Shown: positions 1 through 8,919, counted from the stretch's first letter. The stretch: 64,000 nt of DNA from Deltaproteobacteria bacterium (GCA_020060215.1 JAGVAP010000104.1:62001-126000), one strand, 5' to 3'. Numbers and translations are program-made. Notes: a model not told the origin generated them from the letters alone.

Positions 1-260
1 CCGATCCCCCTCCCCCTCTTTTCAGGACGGACCGCGATATTGATCAACTGGATCTTATGGTCGAAAACCCAGAAGCAGATATACCCCTCAGCCTCCCCCT
101 GCTCGTCCATGGCCAGCCATATGTTGGAGACAGGGTTCCGCGCCTCCTGGATAAAGGCCTCGGCGCTCCAGGGGGAGATGAAAGACGCCCTTTCGATCTC
201 CTGAATTGAACCCAGGTAGGAATGGACATTCTCCCGGGTGACGGTGACAATGGAAGTCAC
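1..260 (-). CDS. rimI: RimI-like GNAT N-acetyltransferase (partial, runs off window start)
   Basis: Probable acetyltransferase of the RimI type, which N-acetylates ribosomal protein S18. The visible 86 residues run from a GTG start that overlaps the stop of the upstream EIIA gene (GTGA overlap, bases 257-260). An early segment ERASFISPWSAEAF resembles the RimI N-terminus, and the last visible residues NIAVRPEKRGRGIG form the start of the GNAT acetyl-CoA binding loop (R/Q-x-x-G-x-G/A). The C-terminal part lies outside the window. The translational overlap implies cotranscription with the PTS genes. A different GNAT substrate cannot be excluded. Confidence 0.75.
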   Translation of the reverse strand, partial: MTSIVTVTRENVHSYLGSIQEIERASFISPWSAEAFIQEARNPVSNIWLAMDEQGEAEGYICFWVFDHKIQLINIAVRPEKRGRGI

Positions 261-658
261 ACGGACTCCAGGAGCCTGCTCGTCAGGGCTATGCCTGTCT
301 TGCCCGCCTCCAGGGCCTTTTCCGCGACCTCGCTGAGCTTCAGGCTGTTGCGCGCCTGAACAATGGCAATGATCATGGGGAGATTGACGCCCGTCAACAC
401 CTCCACCTTTTCCTTCTTGAGGAAGGAGAGACTGAGGTTGGATGGGGTGCCTCCGAACATATCCGTCAGGATGATCACACCGTTTCCGCTGTCCAGCGCA
501 GTGACCTTGGAGGCGATTTCGCTTCGCAACCCCTCACTTCCGGTGGTCTCCACGACCGGTATGGTGGCCGCGGCCTCGATTCTCCCCACAATGAACTCGG
601 CGGCGTTCAACAATTCCTTCCCAAGATCGCAATGAGTGACGATGAGCAGTCCTATCAT
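257..658 (-). CDS. PTS EIIA component, mannose family
   Basis: Small phosphocarrier of the EIIA-Man fold (133 aa from the chosen start). The N-terminus MIGLLIVTHCD carries His9, the expected phosphorylation site, and GVIILTDMFGGTPSN is the family signature. I chose the ATG at 658 because it starts exactly at the conserved domain; an upstream start at 709 would add 17 unconserved residues and overlap ptsN. No EIIB, EIIC or EIID gene is visible, so it probably acts in a regulatory PTS together with PtsN rather than in sugar uptake. It sits 34 bp after ptsN and overlaps the following rimI-like gene. Confidence 0.88.
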   Translation of the reverse strand: MIGLLIVTHCDLGKELLNAAEFIVGRIEAAATIPVVETTGSEGLRSEIASKVTALDSGNGVIILTDMFGGTPSNLSLSFLKKEKVEVLTGVNLPMIIAIVQARNSLKLSEVAEKALEAGKTGIALTSRLLESV

Positions 659-692
659 GAAGTCACCGATGCCCTTTCGGAAGCGATTTGGT

Positions 693-1154
693 TTAGAACT
701 CCTCGTCATTCTGGATGATGGTCCGGTAGATCTCTTCCCTGGAAGAGGCCTCCATCAGCGTCTTACGGAATGCACTGTTCTTGAGGATCTTCGCGATCCT
801 CGCGAGGGCCTTCAAATGGATGCTTGCAGAGTTCTCGGGTGCCACGAGCAGGAAGAACAGATAGGCAGGCGCTCCATCCATGGAATCGAAATCCAGCCCC
901 TTCCGGCTTCGTCCGAAAGAGATGATCGGCTGATCGATCCCCTGAAACTTTCCATGGGGAATAGCTACCCCATCTCCGATACCGGTGCTCCCGAGCCTCT
1001 CCCTCTCGAGCAGCACTTTCACGAGCGAACTCTTTTCGAGGGAGGCGTCATGGCCCGTGATGACCTCTGAGAGCTCCTCGAGGACCTCCTTCTTGTCTCT
1101 TGCCTTCAACTCGACCAGGATATGGTCTTCGTCCAACATGTCCGACAATTTCAT
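693..1154 (-). CDS. ptsN: PTS IIA-like nitrogen regulatory protein PtsN (EIIA-Ntr)
   Basis: EIIA-Ntr of the nitrogen-related regulatory PTS, 153 aa, normal family length. His67 in GVAIPHGK is the expected phosphorylated residue, and the surrounding LGSTGIGDG segment is typical of the fructose/Ntr EIIA domain. It lies 23 bp downstream of hpf and three genes after rpoN, the classic proteobacterial rpoN-hpf-ptsN order. The phospho-state of PtsN usually modulates sensor kinases and K+ homeostasis; EI-Ntr and NPr are not in this window. Confidence 0.95.
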   Translation of the reverse strand: MKLSDMLDEDHILVELKARDKKEVLEELSEVITGHDASLEKSSLVKVLLERERLGSTGIGDGVAIPHGKFQGIDQPIISFGRSRKGLDFDSMDGAPAYLFFLLVAPENSASIHLKALARIAKILKNSAFRKTLMEASSREEIYRTIIQNDEEF

Positions 1155-1177
1155 CTTCTTGCACCAGAAAGAACCAT

Positions 1178-1714
1178 CTAGTTGGCAGGCTCGATCAGAC
1201 CCAGATTCCCGTCCCGACGCCTGTAAATCACGTTCATCTCCTTGGTCCTGGAGTTCCTGAACGCCAGGAAATCCCTCTGGGCCATGTTCAGCTGCATGGC
1301 CGCCTCCTCCGGGTCCATGGGTTTGGAGGCCAGCTTCTCCACGATGATGGAGGGCTCCTCGGCCATCGGAGCCGTTCTCTCTTCGGCCCCTTCCTCGGGG
1401 ACCTCTTCGCTCCTGGCACTCTCCGGTCTTCTTTCCCGGATTTTGGAGCGGTGCCTCTTGAGCTGGGTCTCGATCTTGTCCGTGACCTGGTCAATGGCGG
1501 AGTAGAGATCGCCGGTCTCCTCCGCCGCCTTGATCCGCGTCCCGTCGGCGTTCAGGGTGACGTCTGCGATGTGTCTGAATTTCTCTACCTCCAGAACCAC
1601 GTGGGCCTCAATGGGGGTATCGAGGTATTTCCTCAATTTCGAAAGCTTTTCCTGGGCGTACAGCCTCAGGCTCTCGGTAGGTTCGATATGTCTGAAGGTG
1701 ACCGTGATATCCAT
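1178..1714 (-). CDS. hpf: Ribosome hibernation promoting factor, long form
   Basis: 178-aa protein with an N-terminal S30AE/YfiA domain (about residues 1-100, beginning MDITVTFRHIEPTESLR) and a separate C-terminal dimerisation domain (NVIYRRRDGNLGLIEPAN near the end). Long-form HPF dimerises 70S ribosomes into 100S particles in stationary phase by one protein, whereas short HPF needs RMF. The linker (about residues 100-140) is rich in E, R and S, as is usual. It lies directly downstream of rpoN in the same orientation. Confidence 0.95.
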   Translation of the reverse strand: MDITVTFRHIEPTESLRLYAQEKLSKLRKYLDTPIEAHVVLEVEKFRHIADVTLNADGTRIKAAEETGDLYSAIDQVTDKIETQLKRHRSKIRERRPESARSEEVPEEGAEERTAPMAEEPSIIVEKLASKPMDPEEAAMQLNMAQRDFLAFRNSRTKEMNVIYRRRDGNLGLIEPAN

Positions 1715-1780
1715 AGAAACCTCTCCTCAAAGTGTTTGGACAGCATCCAAGCAGGAAAATTCGCCCCCCCCGCGCGGGGT

Positions 1781-3202
1781 TCAGTAGGGTTTCCTCCTCT
1801 TGCGGGAGGGGAGGATACCAAGAGTTTCCCTGTACTTGGCGACGGTTCGGCGGGCCACATTGATGTTGACCTTTCGCAGGAGCTCCGCCACCTCCTGGTC
1901 GCTGTACGGTCTGGCCTTGTCCTCTGATTTGATGATGGCCTTGAGCTGTTCCTTCACGCTCTCCGAAGAAACCGAATCCCCATCCAGACATTGAATAGCG
2001 CTGTTGAAGAAGAATTTCAATTCAAAGACGCCTTGAGGGGTGTGCACGTATTTGTTGGTCGTCACCCGGCTGATCGTGGACTCGTGCATGTGGATGTCCT
2101 CGGCGACATCCCTGAGGACGAGCGGCTTCAGGTGGGAGACCCCCTTTTCAAGAAAATCCCTCTGGAAGCGAAAGATGCTGCTGGTCACCCGGTAGATGGT
2201 CCTCTGGCGCTGGTGGATGCTCTTGATCAGCCAGGCTGCGGACTTCAGCTTCTCCTGGATGTACTGCTTGGCCTCTTCTCCAAGATTGTTCCTTCCGGAG
2301 AGGATGTCCCGGTAGAAGGAGTTGATCCTGAGTTTCGGGAGCCCGTCCTCGTTGAGGGAGATCTCGTAATCGTCGCCGACCTTGAAGACATAGATGTCGG
2401 GACTGATATAGATCGCTTGCTCTCCGCTGTACTGCCGGCCGGGTTTCGGCTCGAACCGGGTGATCACCGATATGGCCTCGAGCACCTCTTCCAGGGAGAC
2501 GGAGAGACCCCGGCAGATCAGGTCGTACCTCTTGTTCTCGAGCTTATCCATATGGTCCAGGATGATCCTCTCGACGAGGGTGCCGGCCAGGTTGTGAAAC
2601 CGGGCCTGGATCAGGAGGCACTCCCGCGTATCCCTGGCGGCCACTCCAACCGGGTCGAAGTTCTGAATGAGCCGGAGGGTCTCGAGGACCTCTTCTTCGC
2701 TGCAGCCGATCACCTGGATGATCTCTTCTGCAGAGGCCTTCATATAGCCGTCTTCATCCAGATTGCCGATGATGTGGATTCCGATCTGTTTCTGCCGCTC
2801 GGTGAAATGGCTCATGTCCAGCTGGAACATGAGATGAGAATAGAGGTCGGTCTTGGTGGGGATGACGTTCTCGAAGGGAGGCGCCTCTTTGCGCTCGTAT
2901 CCCGAATCGTTCCACCCGGAATTGTACTCGGCCACATAGCTTTCCCAGTCCCGCTCATCACCCGAAGAATCCCCGGAGTCCACCTGCTCCGCCGGGACAT
3001 CCGGAGCCGTCTCTTCACCCCTCTCCCATTCCGAATCCTCCGATGGTTGATCCTCCAGGATGGGATTGGTCTCCATCTCATGGGTGATGGTCTCCAGGAG
3101 TTCCAGCCTGGAGAGCTGCAGGAGCTTGATCGCCTGCTGCAACTGAGGCGTCATGATGAGCTGCTGAGCCAGGTTTAACGACTGTTTCAGTTGTAGTGCC
3201 AT
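1781..3202 (-). CDS. rpoN: RNA polymerase sigma-54 factor RpoN
   Basis: Sigma-54, 473 aa. The N-terminal activator-interacting region starts MALQLKQSLNLAQQLIMTPQLQQ, with the glutamine- and leucine-rich region I pattern. Residues about 60-90 are acidic (region II), followed by the core-binding domain, a helix-turn-helix region and the RpoN box ARRTVAKYRE at residues 450-459. Recognises -24/-12 promoters and needs AAA+ activators. It follows lptB by 39 bp, an arrangement common in Proteobacteria, and is probably cotranscribed with the lpt genes and hpf/ptsN. Confidence 0.97.
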   Translation of the reverse strand: MALQLKQSLNLAQQLIMTPQLQQAIKLLQLSRLELLETITHEMETNPILEDQPSEDSEWERGEETAPDVPAEQVDSGDSSGDERDWESYVAEYNSGWNDSGYERKEAPPFENVIPTKTDLYSHLMFQLDMSHFTERQKQIGIHIIGNLDEDGYMKASAEEIIQVIGCSEEEVLETLRLIQNFDPVGVAARDTRECLLIQARFHNLAGTLVERIILDHMDKLENKRYDLICRGLSVSLEEVLEAISVITRFEPKPGRQYSGEQAIYISPDIYVFKVGDDYEISLNEDGLPKLRINSFYRDILSGRNNLGEEAKQYIQEKLKSAAWLIKSIHQRQRTIYRVTSSIFRFQRDFLEKGVSHLKPLVLRDVAEDIHMHESTISRVTTNKYVHTPQGVFELKFFFNSAIQCLDGDSVSSESVKEQLKAIIKSEDKARPYSDQEVAELLRKVNINVARRTVAKYRETLGILPSRKRRKPY

Positions 3203-3241
3203 GACTTCAAAACCAGAATGACCTCCATAGATTCGGAAGCG

Positions 3242-3976
3242 TCACAGATGAAATGCATTCCCCAGGTAGACGTCCCGGGCGACCTTGCTTTGAATAATCT
3301 CCTGAGGGGAGCCGGATTCGAGGATCCGTCCTTCATTAATGATACAGGCGCAGTCGCAGATTTTAAGCGTCTCTCTCACATTGTGGTCCGAAATGATGAT
3401 GCCGATCCCCCGGTTCCGCAGCTGCCGGATGATCTGGTTGATCTCGTTCAAGGCCAGGGGATCGATCCCTGCAAACGGCTCGTCCAGGAGCATGAATCTC
3501 GGCTCCATCACGAGGGCCCTCGTGATTTCCAGCCTCCTCCGCTCCCCTCCCGACAGAGAAGAGGCCTTTTGTTTGGCCAGGTGGCTGATCCCCAGTTCGG
3601 AGAGTAAACCCCTCATTCTTTGACGCATCTCCTCCCGGGGGATGTCCAGCCACTCCAGGATGGCCAGGATATTCTCCTCCACCGTCAGCTTCCTGAACAC
3701 GGACGGCTCCTGGGCGAGATAGGTGATTCCTTTTCTCGCCCGCAGATACATGGGATGCTGGGTGATATCCTCACCGTTCAGCATGATCCTGCCCTCGTCC
3801 GGCCTCGTCAGACCCATTACCATGTAGAATGTGGTGGTCTTCCCGGCCCCGTTCGGCCCTAGCAGTCCCAGGATCTCGCGGCGCCGGACGGAGATATCGA
3901 CCTGGTCCACCACCCTCCTGCCGCTGTAGGACTTCACGAGGCCACGGGCTTCGAGGGTTTCGCCGTCAGGAATCAT
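3242..3976 (-). CDS. lptB: LPS export ABC transporter ATP-binding protein LptB
   Basis: ATPase that powers LPS extraction from the inner membrane with LptF/LptG. 244 aa from the ATG at 3976. Walker [10 protein letters not shown] is at residues 40-48, the ABC signature LSGGERRR lies near residue 145, and Walker B reads FMLLDEP. The LptB-typical [14 protein letters not shown] switch segment is present as SDHNVRETL. An in-frame TTG at 4006 would overlap lptA by 26 bp; the ATG four bases after the lptA stop is the simpler choice. The membrane partners lptF and lptG are not in this window. Confidence 0.96.
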   Translation of the reverse strand: MIPDGETLEARGLVKSYSGRRVVDQVDISVRRREILGLLGPNGAGKTTTFYMVMGLTRPDEGRIMLNGEDITQHPMYLRARKGITYLAQEPSVFRKLTVEENILAILEWLDIPREEMRQRMRGLLSELGISHLAKQKASSLSGGERRRLEITRALVMEPRFMLLDEPFAGIDPLALNEINQIIRQLRNRGIGIIISDHNVRETLKICDCACIINEGRILESGSPQEIIQSKVARDVYLGNAFHL

Positions 3977-3980
3977 GGAG

Positions 3981-4532
3981 CTACCTGTTTCGATTCCTGG
4001 GGGCAAGGACCGCCTTCACCTTCTGGTCGGCTCCCCCTTCGGCCACGCTTCGATCCTCCCGGAGGAAGAGGGTAATGGTGGATCCTTCGATGGAATCCTC
4101 CCCTTGCTTCACCACGGGTCTGCCCTGAAGGACGATCTTCTCCTCGGCTTCATAGTAGACGGCCTCTTCGGCCGTGGCCGAGCCGCCGTCCGACCGTTGG
4201 ATCCGGACATCCCCCTTCGCGACGATCCGGTCGATCTTCGATCCCTTGTGCTCGGCGGTCTTTTCGGATCCTTCGTAGTAGACAAACATCCTTTGACACG
4301 TGATCCGCATATCCTCTCTTTCAGCCTCCACCGATCCGGTGAAGACGACGATCCTCTTCTTGTTGTCGATCTCCATGGAGTTGGATCGGATGACCACCGG
4401 AGCGTTTCCGGATGAGATGCTCTTTTTCTGGAGGATGTCGGCCGCGACTGCAGGGTCGAGTGCGCCGAACAGGAGGAGTGCGGAAAGGATCAGGCAAAAA
4501 GCGGCTTTTCGGATTCGATTCAGGAGATCCAT
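3981..4532 (-). CDS. lptA: Periplasmic LPS transport protein LptA
   Basis: OstA/LptA-family periplasmic bridge protein, 183 aa. A signal peptide is visible (about residues 1-31, hydrophobic core [16 protein letters not shown], likely cleavage after AVAA). The mature part carries beta-jellyroll repeats, for example [21 protein letters not shown] and [16 protein letters not shown]. The gene overlaps the end of lptC by 13 bp and is followed after four bases by lptB, as in the standard lptC-lptA-lptB order. Confidence 0.93.
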   Translation of the reverse strand: MDLLNRIRKAAFCLILSALLLFGALDPAVAADILQKKSISSGNAPVVIRSNSMEIDNKKRIVVFTGSVEAEREDMRITCQRMFVYYEGSEKTAEHKGSKIDRIVAKGDVRIQRSDGGSATAEEAVYYEAEEKIVLQGRPVVKQGEDSIEGSTITLFLREDRSVAEGGADQKVKAVLAPRNRNR

Positions 4533-5089
4533 GATTCCCCGGTGATCTGTGTCTTGACCTCGGATTTGATCTCCAGGACCTCGGTCGCGACGTCGTATGC
4601 GAGTCCCCGGCCTTCCACGGAAAAGGTAGGTCCCGTGATGCGCACGGGCTCGTCGGTGGTCAGCCTTCCTGCATTCTGGTTATATACTGCGCGCTCCGTT
4701 GCAATCGTATAGCCGTCCTGCGTTCGCCCCCGGAGCTCGCCGCTCAGGAGAAGCTGCCCCGCGCTCTTGTCGTAATGTCCCGCCTTCCCTTCCAGATGGA
4801 CCACCTGCCGGTCCTGCGGCTCCAGTGTGAGCATGAAATCGGTGAACGTGATCTGATTCCTGTCCTCGGAGATCCTGACCTCTTTGGCATCGAGGGTCCA
4901 CTTCACCCCCTGGTCGGTGCCCTCATGGGTAAAATGGATGTCCTCGAGTTTCACACCCTCTGCGGCTCCGCCCGGGAGGCGCGGCTCCGGCACGAGCTCC
5001 TTTCGTGACCGGCCCATGTAGAAGAGAACGGTCGCCACAACGATGGCAATTCCAATTAAGGGCCAGTTTTTCTTAAGGAAAGTTGACAT
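4520..5089 (-). CDS. lptC: LPS export system protein LptC
   Basis: Single-span inner-membrane LPS transport protein, 189 aa from the ATG at 5089. The N-terminus MSTFLKKNWPLIGIAIVVAT places a transmembrane helix at about residues 9-26; the rest is periplasmic with LptC-type repeats (VKWTLDAKEVRISEDRNQIT, and LLSGELRGRTQDGYTIATE). The open frame extends much further upstream, but that part is arginine- and proline-rich and antisense to the end of kdsA, so it was not included. Overlaps lptA by 13 bp. Confidence 0.92.
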   Translation of the reverse strand: MSTFLKKNWPLIGIAIVVATVLFYMGRSRKELVPEPRLPGGAAEGVKLEDIHFTHEGTDQGVKWTLDAKEVRISEDRNQITFTDFMLTLEPQDRQVVHLEGKAGHYDKSAGQLLLSGELRGRTQDGYTIATERAVYNQNAGRLTTDEPVRITGPTFSVEGRGLAYDVATEVLEIKSEVKTQITGESWIS

Positions 5090-5222
5090 AGCAATAATTA
5101 TACCAAAACCCGGATCGGCGTGTAAAGCCAAAATTCTCCAACGGCGGACTTCGCGCCGGATCCCCGGGCCGGACGGCGGGAATTCCCGGATGAAGCCACG
5201 AGGAAATCTGCTTCGGCCGTCA

Positions 5223-6044
5223 TCAACGGGATCGCACCAGCCCATGGATCTCTTTGAGGAGGGCGAGAAGGGGCTTGACCTGGTGGAGGGGGAGCGAGTT
5301 GGGGCCGTCGCAAAGGGCAGAGTCAGGGTCCGGATGGACTTCCATGAAAAGACCGTGGGCGCCCGCAGCCAAAGCGGCTCTGGACAAAGGCTCCACGTAT
5401 TCCCTCTGTCCGCCCGTGCTGGTGCCGGCGCCTCCAGGCAGTTGCACGCTGTGCGTCGCATCGAATACCACGGGAAACCCGAACTGTTTCATCGCGGCGA
5501 TCGAACGAATATCCACCACCAGATTGTTGTAGCCGAAAAAGGTGCCCCTCTCCGTCAGGAGGAGCCTCCGGTTCCCGGTGGTTACGACCTTGTGGACGGC
5601 CTGCTCCATCTCCCAGGGAGAGAGGAACTGCCCCTTCTTGATGTTGACCGGCAGACCCGTTCGCCCCGCCGCCAGGAGCAGGCTGGTCTGCCTGCAGAGA
5701 AACGCGGGGATCTGGATCACGTCCAGCACCTCCGCCGCCTTGACCGCCTCGGCCGGCTCGTGGACATCCGAAAGGAGCGCAAGGCCTGTCTCGTCCTTCA
5801 CCTTCTGCAGGATCTCGAGCCCACGCTCCAGACCCGGCCCCCTGTAGGACTGCAGCGACGTGCGGTTGGCCTTGTCGTAAGAGGACTTGAAGATGACCGG
5901 GATGTCCAGCGATTCGGAGGTGTCCTTCAGAAACGCGGCCACCTTCAGGGTCGTCTCCTCGCTCTCGATCACACATGGACCGGCGATCAAAAAAAAGGGG
6001 CCCTTCTCGGTGATCGTAAGGCCCCCTATCTGGATCGTATTCAT
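5223..6044 (-). CDS. kdsA: 3-deoxy-8-phosphooctulonate synthase (KDO8P synthase) KdsA
   Basis: Condenses arabinose 5-phosphate and phosphoenolpyruvate to Kdo-8-phosphate for LPS core synthesis. The family opening FFLIAGPCVIESEE follows the start MNTIQIGG, and later motifs FKSSYDKANRTS, ATHSVQLPGG and MEVHPDPDSALCDGPNSLP are diagnostic. The ATG at 6044 matches the usual family N-terminus; ATG 6050 and TTG 6059 are also in frame. It precedes lptC by 133 bp in the same direction, so it probably leads the envelope cluster. The kdsC and kdsD partners are not in the window. Confidence 0.97.
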   Translation of the reverse strand: MNTIQIGGLTITEKGPFFLIAGPCVIESEETTLKVAAFLKDTSESLDIPVIFKSSYDKANRTSLQSYRGPGLERGLEILQKVKDETGLALLSDVHEPAEAVKAAEVLDVIQIPAFLCRQTSLLLAAGRTGLPVNIKKGQFLSPWEMEQAVHKVVTTGNRRLLLTERGTFFGYNNLVVDIRSIAAMKQFGFPVVFDATHSVQLPGGAGTSTGGQREYVEPLSRAALAAGAHGLFMEVHPDPDSALCDGPNSLPLHQVKPLLALLKEIHGLVRSR

Positions 6045-6190
6045 CGTCATCGATGGCAACGCTGTCGGATAGAGGTCGTCGTTTCAGGTCGGCTCTATCT
6101 CTATAGGAACCCCGCCCCGAAGTCAACCTCCGTCCGCCCAGGCCGGCGCTTGCGGGATTCGCCTCATACAACCACGCGCGGTATCGAATG

Positions 6191-6616
6191 CTAGGGGCTC
6201 AACCACCTTTGCACCTTCTCCAGCAGGATCTCCAATCTAAAAGGCTTGGAAAGGTAGTCGTTCATCTCAGCTTGGATGTACTCTTCTTTGAAATGATCCA
6301 AGGGGAGTGCGCTAAGAGCGATGATCGGCACCTTTCGTGCCGGGGTAAGGCCCCTATCGAGTTGTGCCGCCTCAAGGCCTCGAATCTTCTGAGAGGTACT
6401 GCACCCATTCATGAGGGGCAGGATGACATCCATGAGTACGAGATCATAGCGCCTCTTTTCAAATGCCGATACGGCCGAACTCCCATTATCCACGAGATCT
6501 ACTCGATAGCCGGCTCGCTCCAGGACACTGATCATGATCTGTTGATTGGGGTGATGATCCTCTACCAGGAGGATTCGTCGTTCAGTCAGAAGGTTGCCTT
6601 CGACGCATGAAGCCAT
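6191..6616 (-). CDS. Stand-alone response regulator receiver domain protein
   Basis: 141-aa CheY-like receiver with no output domain. Acidic pair Glu19/Asp20 in ILLVEDHHPNQQ, phospho-acceptor Asp63 in YDLVLMDVILPLMNG, and the conserved lysine in YLSKPF are all present. The NPNQQ-like motif after the acidic pair is typical of receivers attached to hybrid histidine kinases, so this could be a detached C-terminal receiver of such a kinase, but no kinase domain is visible upstream. Its target is unknown. Confidence 0.85.
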   Translation of the reverse strand: MASCVEGNLLTERRILLVEDHHPNQQIMISVLERAGYRVDLVDNGSSAVSAFEKRRYDLVLMDVILPLMNGCSTSQKIRGLEAAQLDRGLTPARKVPIIALSALPLDHFKEEYIQAEMNDYLSKPFRLEILLEKVQRWLSP

Positions 6617-7154
6617 GGATTTGAGTCCCTTTCCCCGTCAGTCAAATGAGAGCGTCCTCAACGCCGTTTCTGCCTACCGCGAAGGGATTCTCAGGCCGCG
6701 CCATCTCCAGCTTCAGCAGAAAACCAATTTCCTGATCGGTCCGTAAGAGTTCCCGTGCCCCCGAAATACCCTGCTTATCACAAGTCTGGCCCAAATTCAT
6801 TTCCGGAGTTCAAAAGAAAAGAGATAGTCGTCCTTGCATCGGCCAAGAATGACCAGGTGTTTTGACCAGCTGATTTCTCCGACCACTGGTTGGAATTCTG
6901 ACTTCCCCGTATTATTAGGCCGGGAAGAACTGACGCATATACCTGAGATTCTGGGCTGAGAACCCGCCCGCCTTTCACGGATACCCTTCCGCCTCCCTGA
7001 GGGGAACCTTTTGCTTGTAATGAAATCGCAAACTTCCTATGATAGCGATTTTTAGCGGACGGTTTCCGCGAAAGATCGCACGGAATCCGGGGTCCTTACC
7101 GGACCGCGATGCTCGGAAGAACGCTGGTGGGGTCGAAGGAGGGGGACGGAACCG
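6617..7154. other. Intergenic region with no supported gene
   Basis: About 540 bp between the divergent receiver gene and the DUF39 gene. Short open frames exist on the minus strand (for example 6778-6978) but none has a recognisable domain or a convincing ribosome binding site. It must hold both promoters. The DUF39 gene has a clear ribosome binding site (GAAGGAGGGG) about 9 bases before its GTG start at 7155. Confidence 0.6.
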
Positions 7155-8330
7155 GTGGCAGCGAAGAGATACAGGACGATCCAGGAGATCAACGAGAGAA
7201 TCAGGCAGGGCAAGGCCGTGGTCGTGACCGCGGACGAGATGACGGACATCGTCAAGAGGGAGGGGGCCGCAAAGGCCGCCAGACAGGTCGACGTGGTCAC
7301 CACCGGCACCTTCTCGCCCATGTGTTCCTCCGGGGCGTTCATCAACTTCGGTCACACCAAGCCGGGCACCAAGGCCTCGAAGGTCTGGCTGAACGATGTC
7401 CCTGCCTGCGCAGGGCTCGCAGCGGTCGACATCTACCTGGGCGCCACGGAACCCGCGGAAGACGACCCCTTGAACAAGGTCCATCCGGGGCAGTTCAAAT
7501 ACGGCGGCGGCCATGTGATCCATGACCTCGTGGCGGGAAGGAAGGTGAACCTGAGGGCGACCGCCTACGGCACGGACTGCTATCCGAACCAGAAGGCGAT
7601 CAGGAGGGTCTCTATCTCCGACCTGCCCAGCGCAACGCTCCTGAACCCCAGGAACGGATATCAGAACTACAACTGCGCGATCAACCTCTCCGGCAAGACC
7701 ATCTACACCTACATGGGGGTGCTCAAGCCGAGGGCGGGGAATGCAAACTACGCCACGTCGGGGCAGCTCAGCCCCCTCCTGAACGATCCCTATTACCTGA
7801 CCATGGGCCTTGGGACACGGATCTTCCTGGGAGGGGCGAAGGGGTATATCCTGGGTGCGGGCACGCAGCACAACCCGGAGGTCCCGAGGGGCAGGACCGG
7901 GGTGCCGCTGGCCGCCGCAGGCACCCTGATGGTCATGGGAAACATGAAGGAGATGGACCCCAAGTGGCTCGTCGGCGTCAGCATGCTCGGGTACGGGTGC
8001 TCGCTGGCCGTGGGCCTGGGTGTGCCGATCCCCGTTCTCGATGAGGACATCGCCCGCTTCACCGGGGTCTCCGACGACGACATCCTCACGCAGGTGGTCG
8101 ACTACGGAATCGATTACCCCAAGGGCGAGGGCAAGAGCCTTGGCCTGGTGAGTTATGGAGAGCTCAAGAGCGGCGCCATGAAATTCAACGGCAAAGAGGT
8201 CCATACCGTGCCGCTCTCATCCTGTGTCAGGGCCAGGGAGATCGCAACCGCCCTGAAGCAGTGGATCGAAAAAGGTGAGTTCCTGCTCACCGAACCGGTG
8301 GCGCCCATGCCCACGGTGCCCATGGCCTGA
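7155..8330 (+). CDS. DUF39 (COG1900) homocysteine-biosynthesis-type sulfur transfer protein
   Basis: 391-aa protein of the DUF39 family. In methanogens the DUF39-containing partner of a NIL-domain ferredoxin is required to make homocysteine from aspartate semialdehyde (established for MA1821/MA1822). Family segments seen are TTGTFSPMCSSGAFINFGH near residues 50-68, the conserved Cys in DVPACAGLAA, and NPRNGYQNYNCAINLSGK. GTG start with the RBS GAAGGAGGGG. This copy lacks the CBS domains fused in methanogens, and no NIL-ferredoxin gene is adjacent, so an anaerobic sulfide-assimilation role is inferred from the family only. Confidence 0.88.
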   Translation: MAAKRYRTIQEINERIRQGKAVVVTADEMTDIVKREGAAKAARQVDVVTTGTFSPMCSSGAFINFGHTKPGTKASKVWLNDVPACAGLAAVDIYLGATEPAEDDPLNKVHPGQFKYGGGHVIHDLVAGRKVNLRATAYGTDCYPNQKAIRRVSISDLPSATLLNPRNGYQNYNCAINLSGKTIYTYMGVLKPRAGNANYATSGQLSPLLNDPYYLTMGLGTRIFLGGAKGYILGAGTQHNPEVPRGRTGVPLAAAGTLMVMGNMKEMDPKWLVGVSMLGYGCSLAVGLGVPIPVLDEDIARFTGVSDDDILTQVVDYGIDYPKGEGKSLGLVSYGELKSGAMKFNGKEVHTVPLSSCVRAREIATALKQWIEKGEFLLTEPVAPMPTVPMA

Positions 8331-8364
8331 TTCAGATCCTTTTTCCGCGTCCTCAAATGCCTCC

Positions 8365-8405
8365 GGCAGGCTTCGGCATGGAGCCGAGCGCTGCCGGGGC
8401 TTTTT
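8365..8405 (+). terminator. Probable intrinsic terminator after the DUF39 gene
   Basis: GGCAG at 8365-8369 pairs with CTGCC at 8391-8395. Inside that stem, CTTCGGC pairs with GCCGAG around the loop ATGGA. GGGGC and a five-T run (8401-8405) follow. Located 35 bp after the DUF39 stop. Confidence 0.55.
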
Positions 8406-8412
8406 CGATGAT

Positions 8413-8418
8413 TATAAT
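8413..8418 (+). promoter_or_regulatory. Possible -10 element for greA
   Basis: A perfect TATAAT hexamer 28 bp before the greA start, just after the terminator. No good -35 hexamer is seen at the expected spacing, so this is a tentative call. Confidence 0.3.
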
Positions 8419-8446
8419 AAAAACCAAGAACGTGAAGGTGAGGTGA

Positions 8447-8914
8447 ATGGAAAGGGTACCCATAACAAGAGAAGGACTTGAGAGGCTGAAAGAGGAACTG
8501 ACCCGTCTTGAGCGCGTGGACCGGCCCGCGAACATCCGTGCCATAGAAGAGGCTCGAGGGCACGGAGATCTGAGCGAGAACGCCGAATACCACGCCGCCA
8601 AGGAGCGGCAGTCCTATATCGAAGGAAAGATCAACGAGTTGAGGGTGGTCATCGGCAACTCGGAGGTCATCGAAGCGGACAACGGCCCCGCGGACCGGGT
8701 CGTCTTCGGCAGGACCGTTCTCCTGTACGATGTCCAGTCGGAAAAGGAAGTGGAATACCTGCTCGTCGGGCCCTACGAATCCGCGCCCGAGAAGGGCAAG
8801 ATCTCGGTGACCTCGCCGATCGGCGGCGCGCTCATCGGCGCACGCGTGGGCGACGAGGTTCAGGTCAGGACGCCGACCGGTATCCAGGAATACGAAGTGC
8901 TCAAGATCGATTGA
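8447..8914 (+). CDS. greA: Transcription elongation factor GreA
   Basis: 155-aa GreA. It rescues backtracked RNA polymerase by stimulating transcript cleavage. The N-terminal coiled coil (residues 1-75) holds the tip motif GDLSENAEYHAAKE with the catalytic acidic residues, and the C-terminal FKBP-like domain ends in ATPTGIQEYEVLKID-type sequence. RBS GGTGAGGTGA directly precedes the ATG. The following isomerase gene begins only 5 bp after the stop, so the two are probably cotranscribed. Confidence 0.97.
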   Translation: MERVPITREGLERLKEELTRLERVDRPANIRAIEEARGHGDLSENAEYHAAKERQSYIEGKINELRVVIGNSEVIEADNGPADRVVFGRTVLLYDVQSEKEVEYLLVGPYESAPEKGKISVTSPIGGALIGARVGDEVQVRTPTGIQEYEVLKID

Positions 8915-8919
8915 ACCCC

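Noticed and set aside
1991..3178. 395-aa open frame antisense to rpoN
   Set aside because: The minus strand encodes an unmistakable RpoN; the opposite frame has no domain and only mirrors its codon bias.
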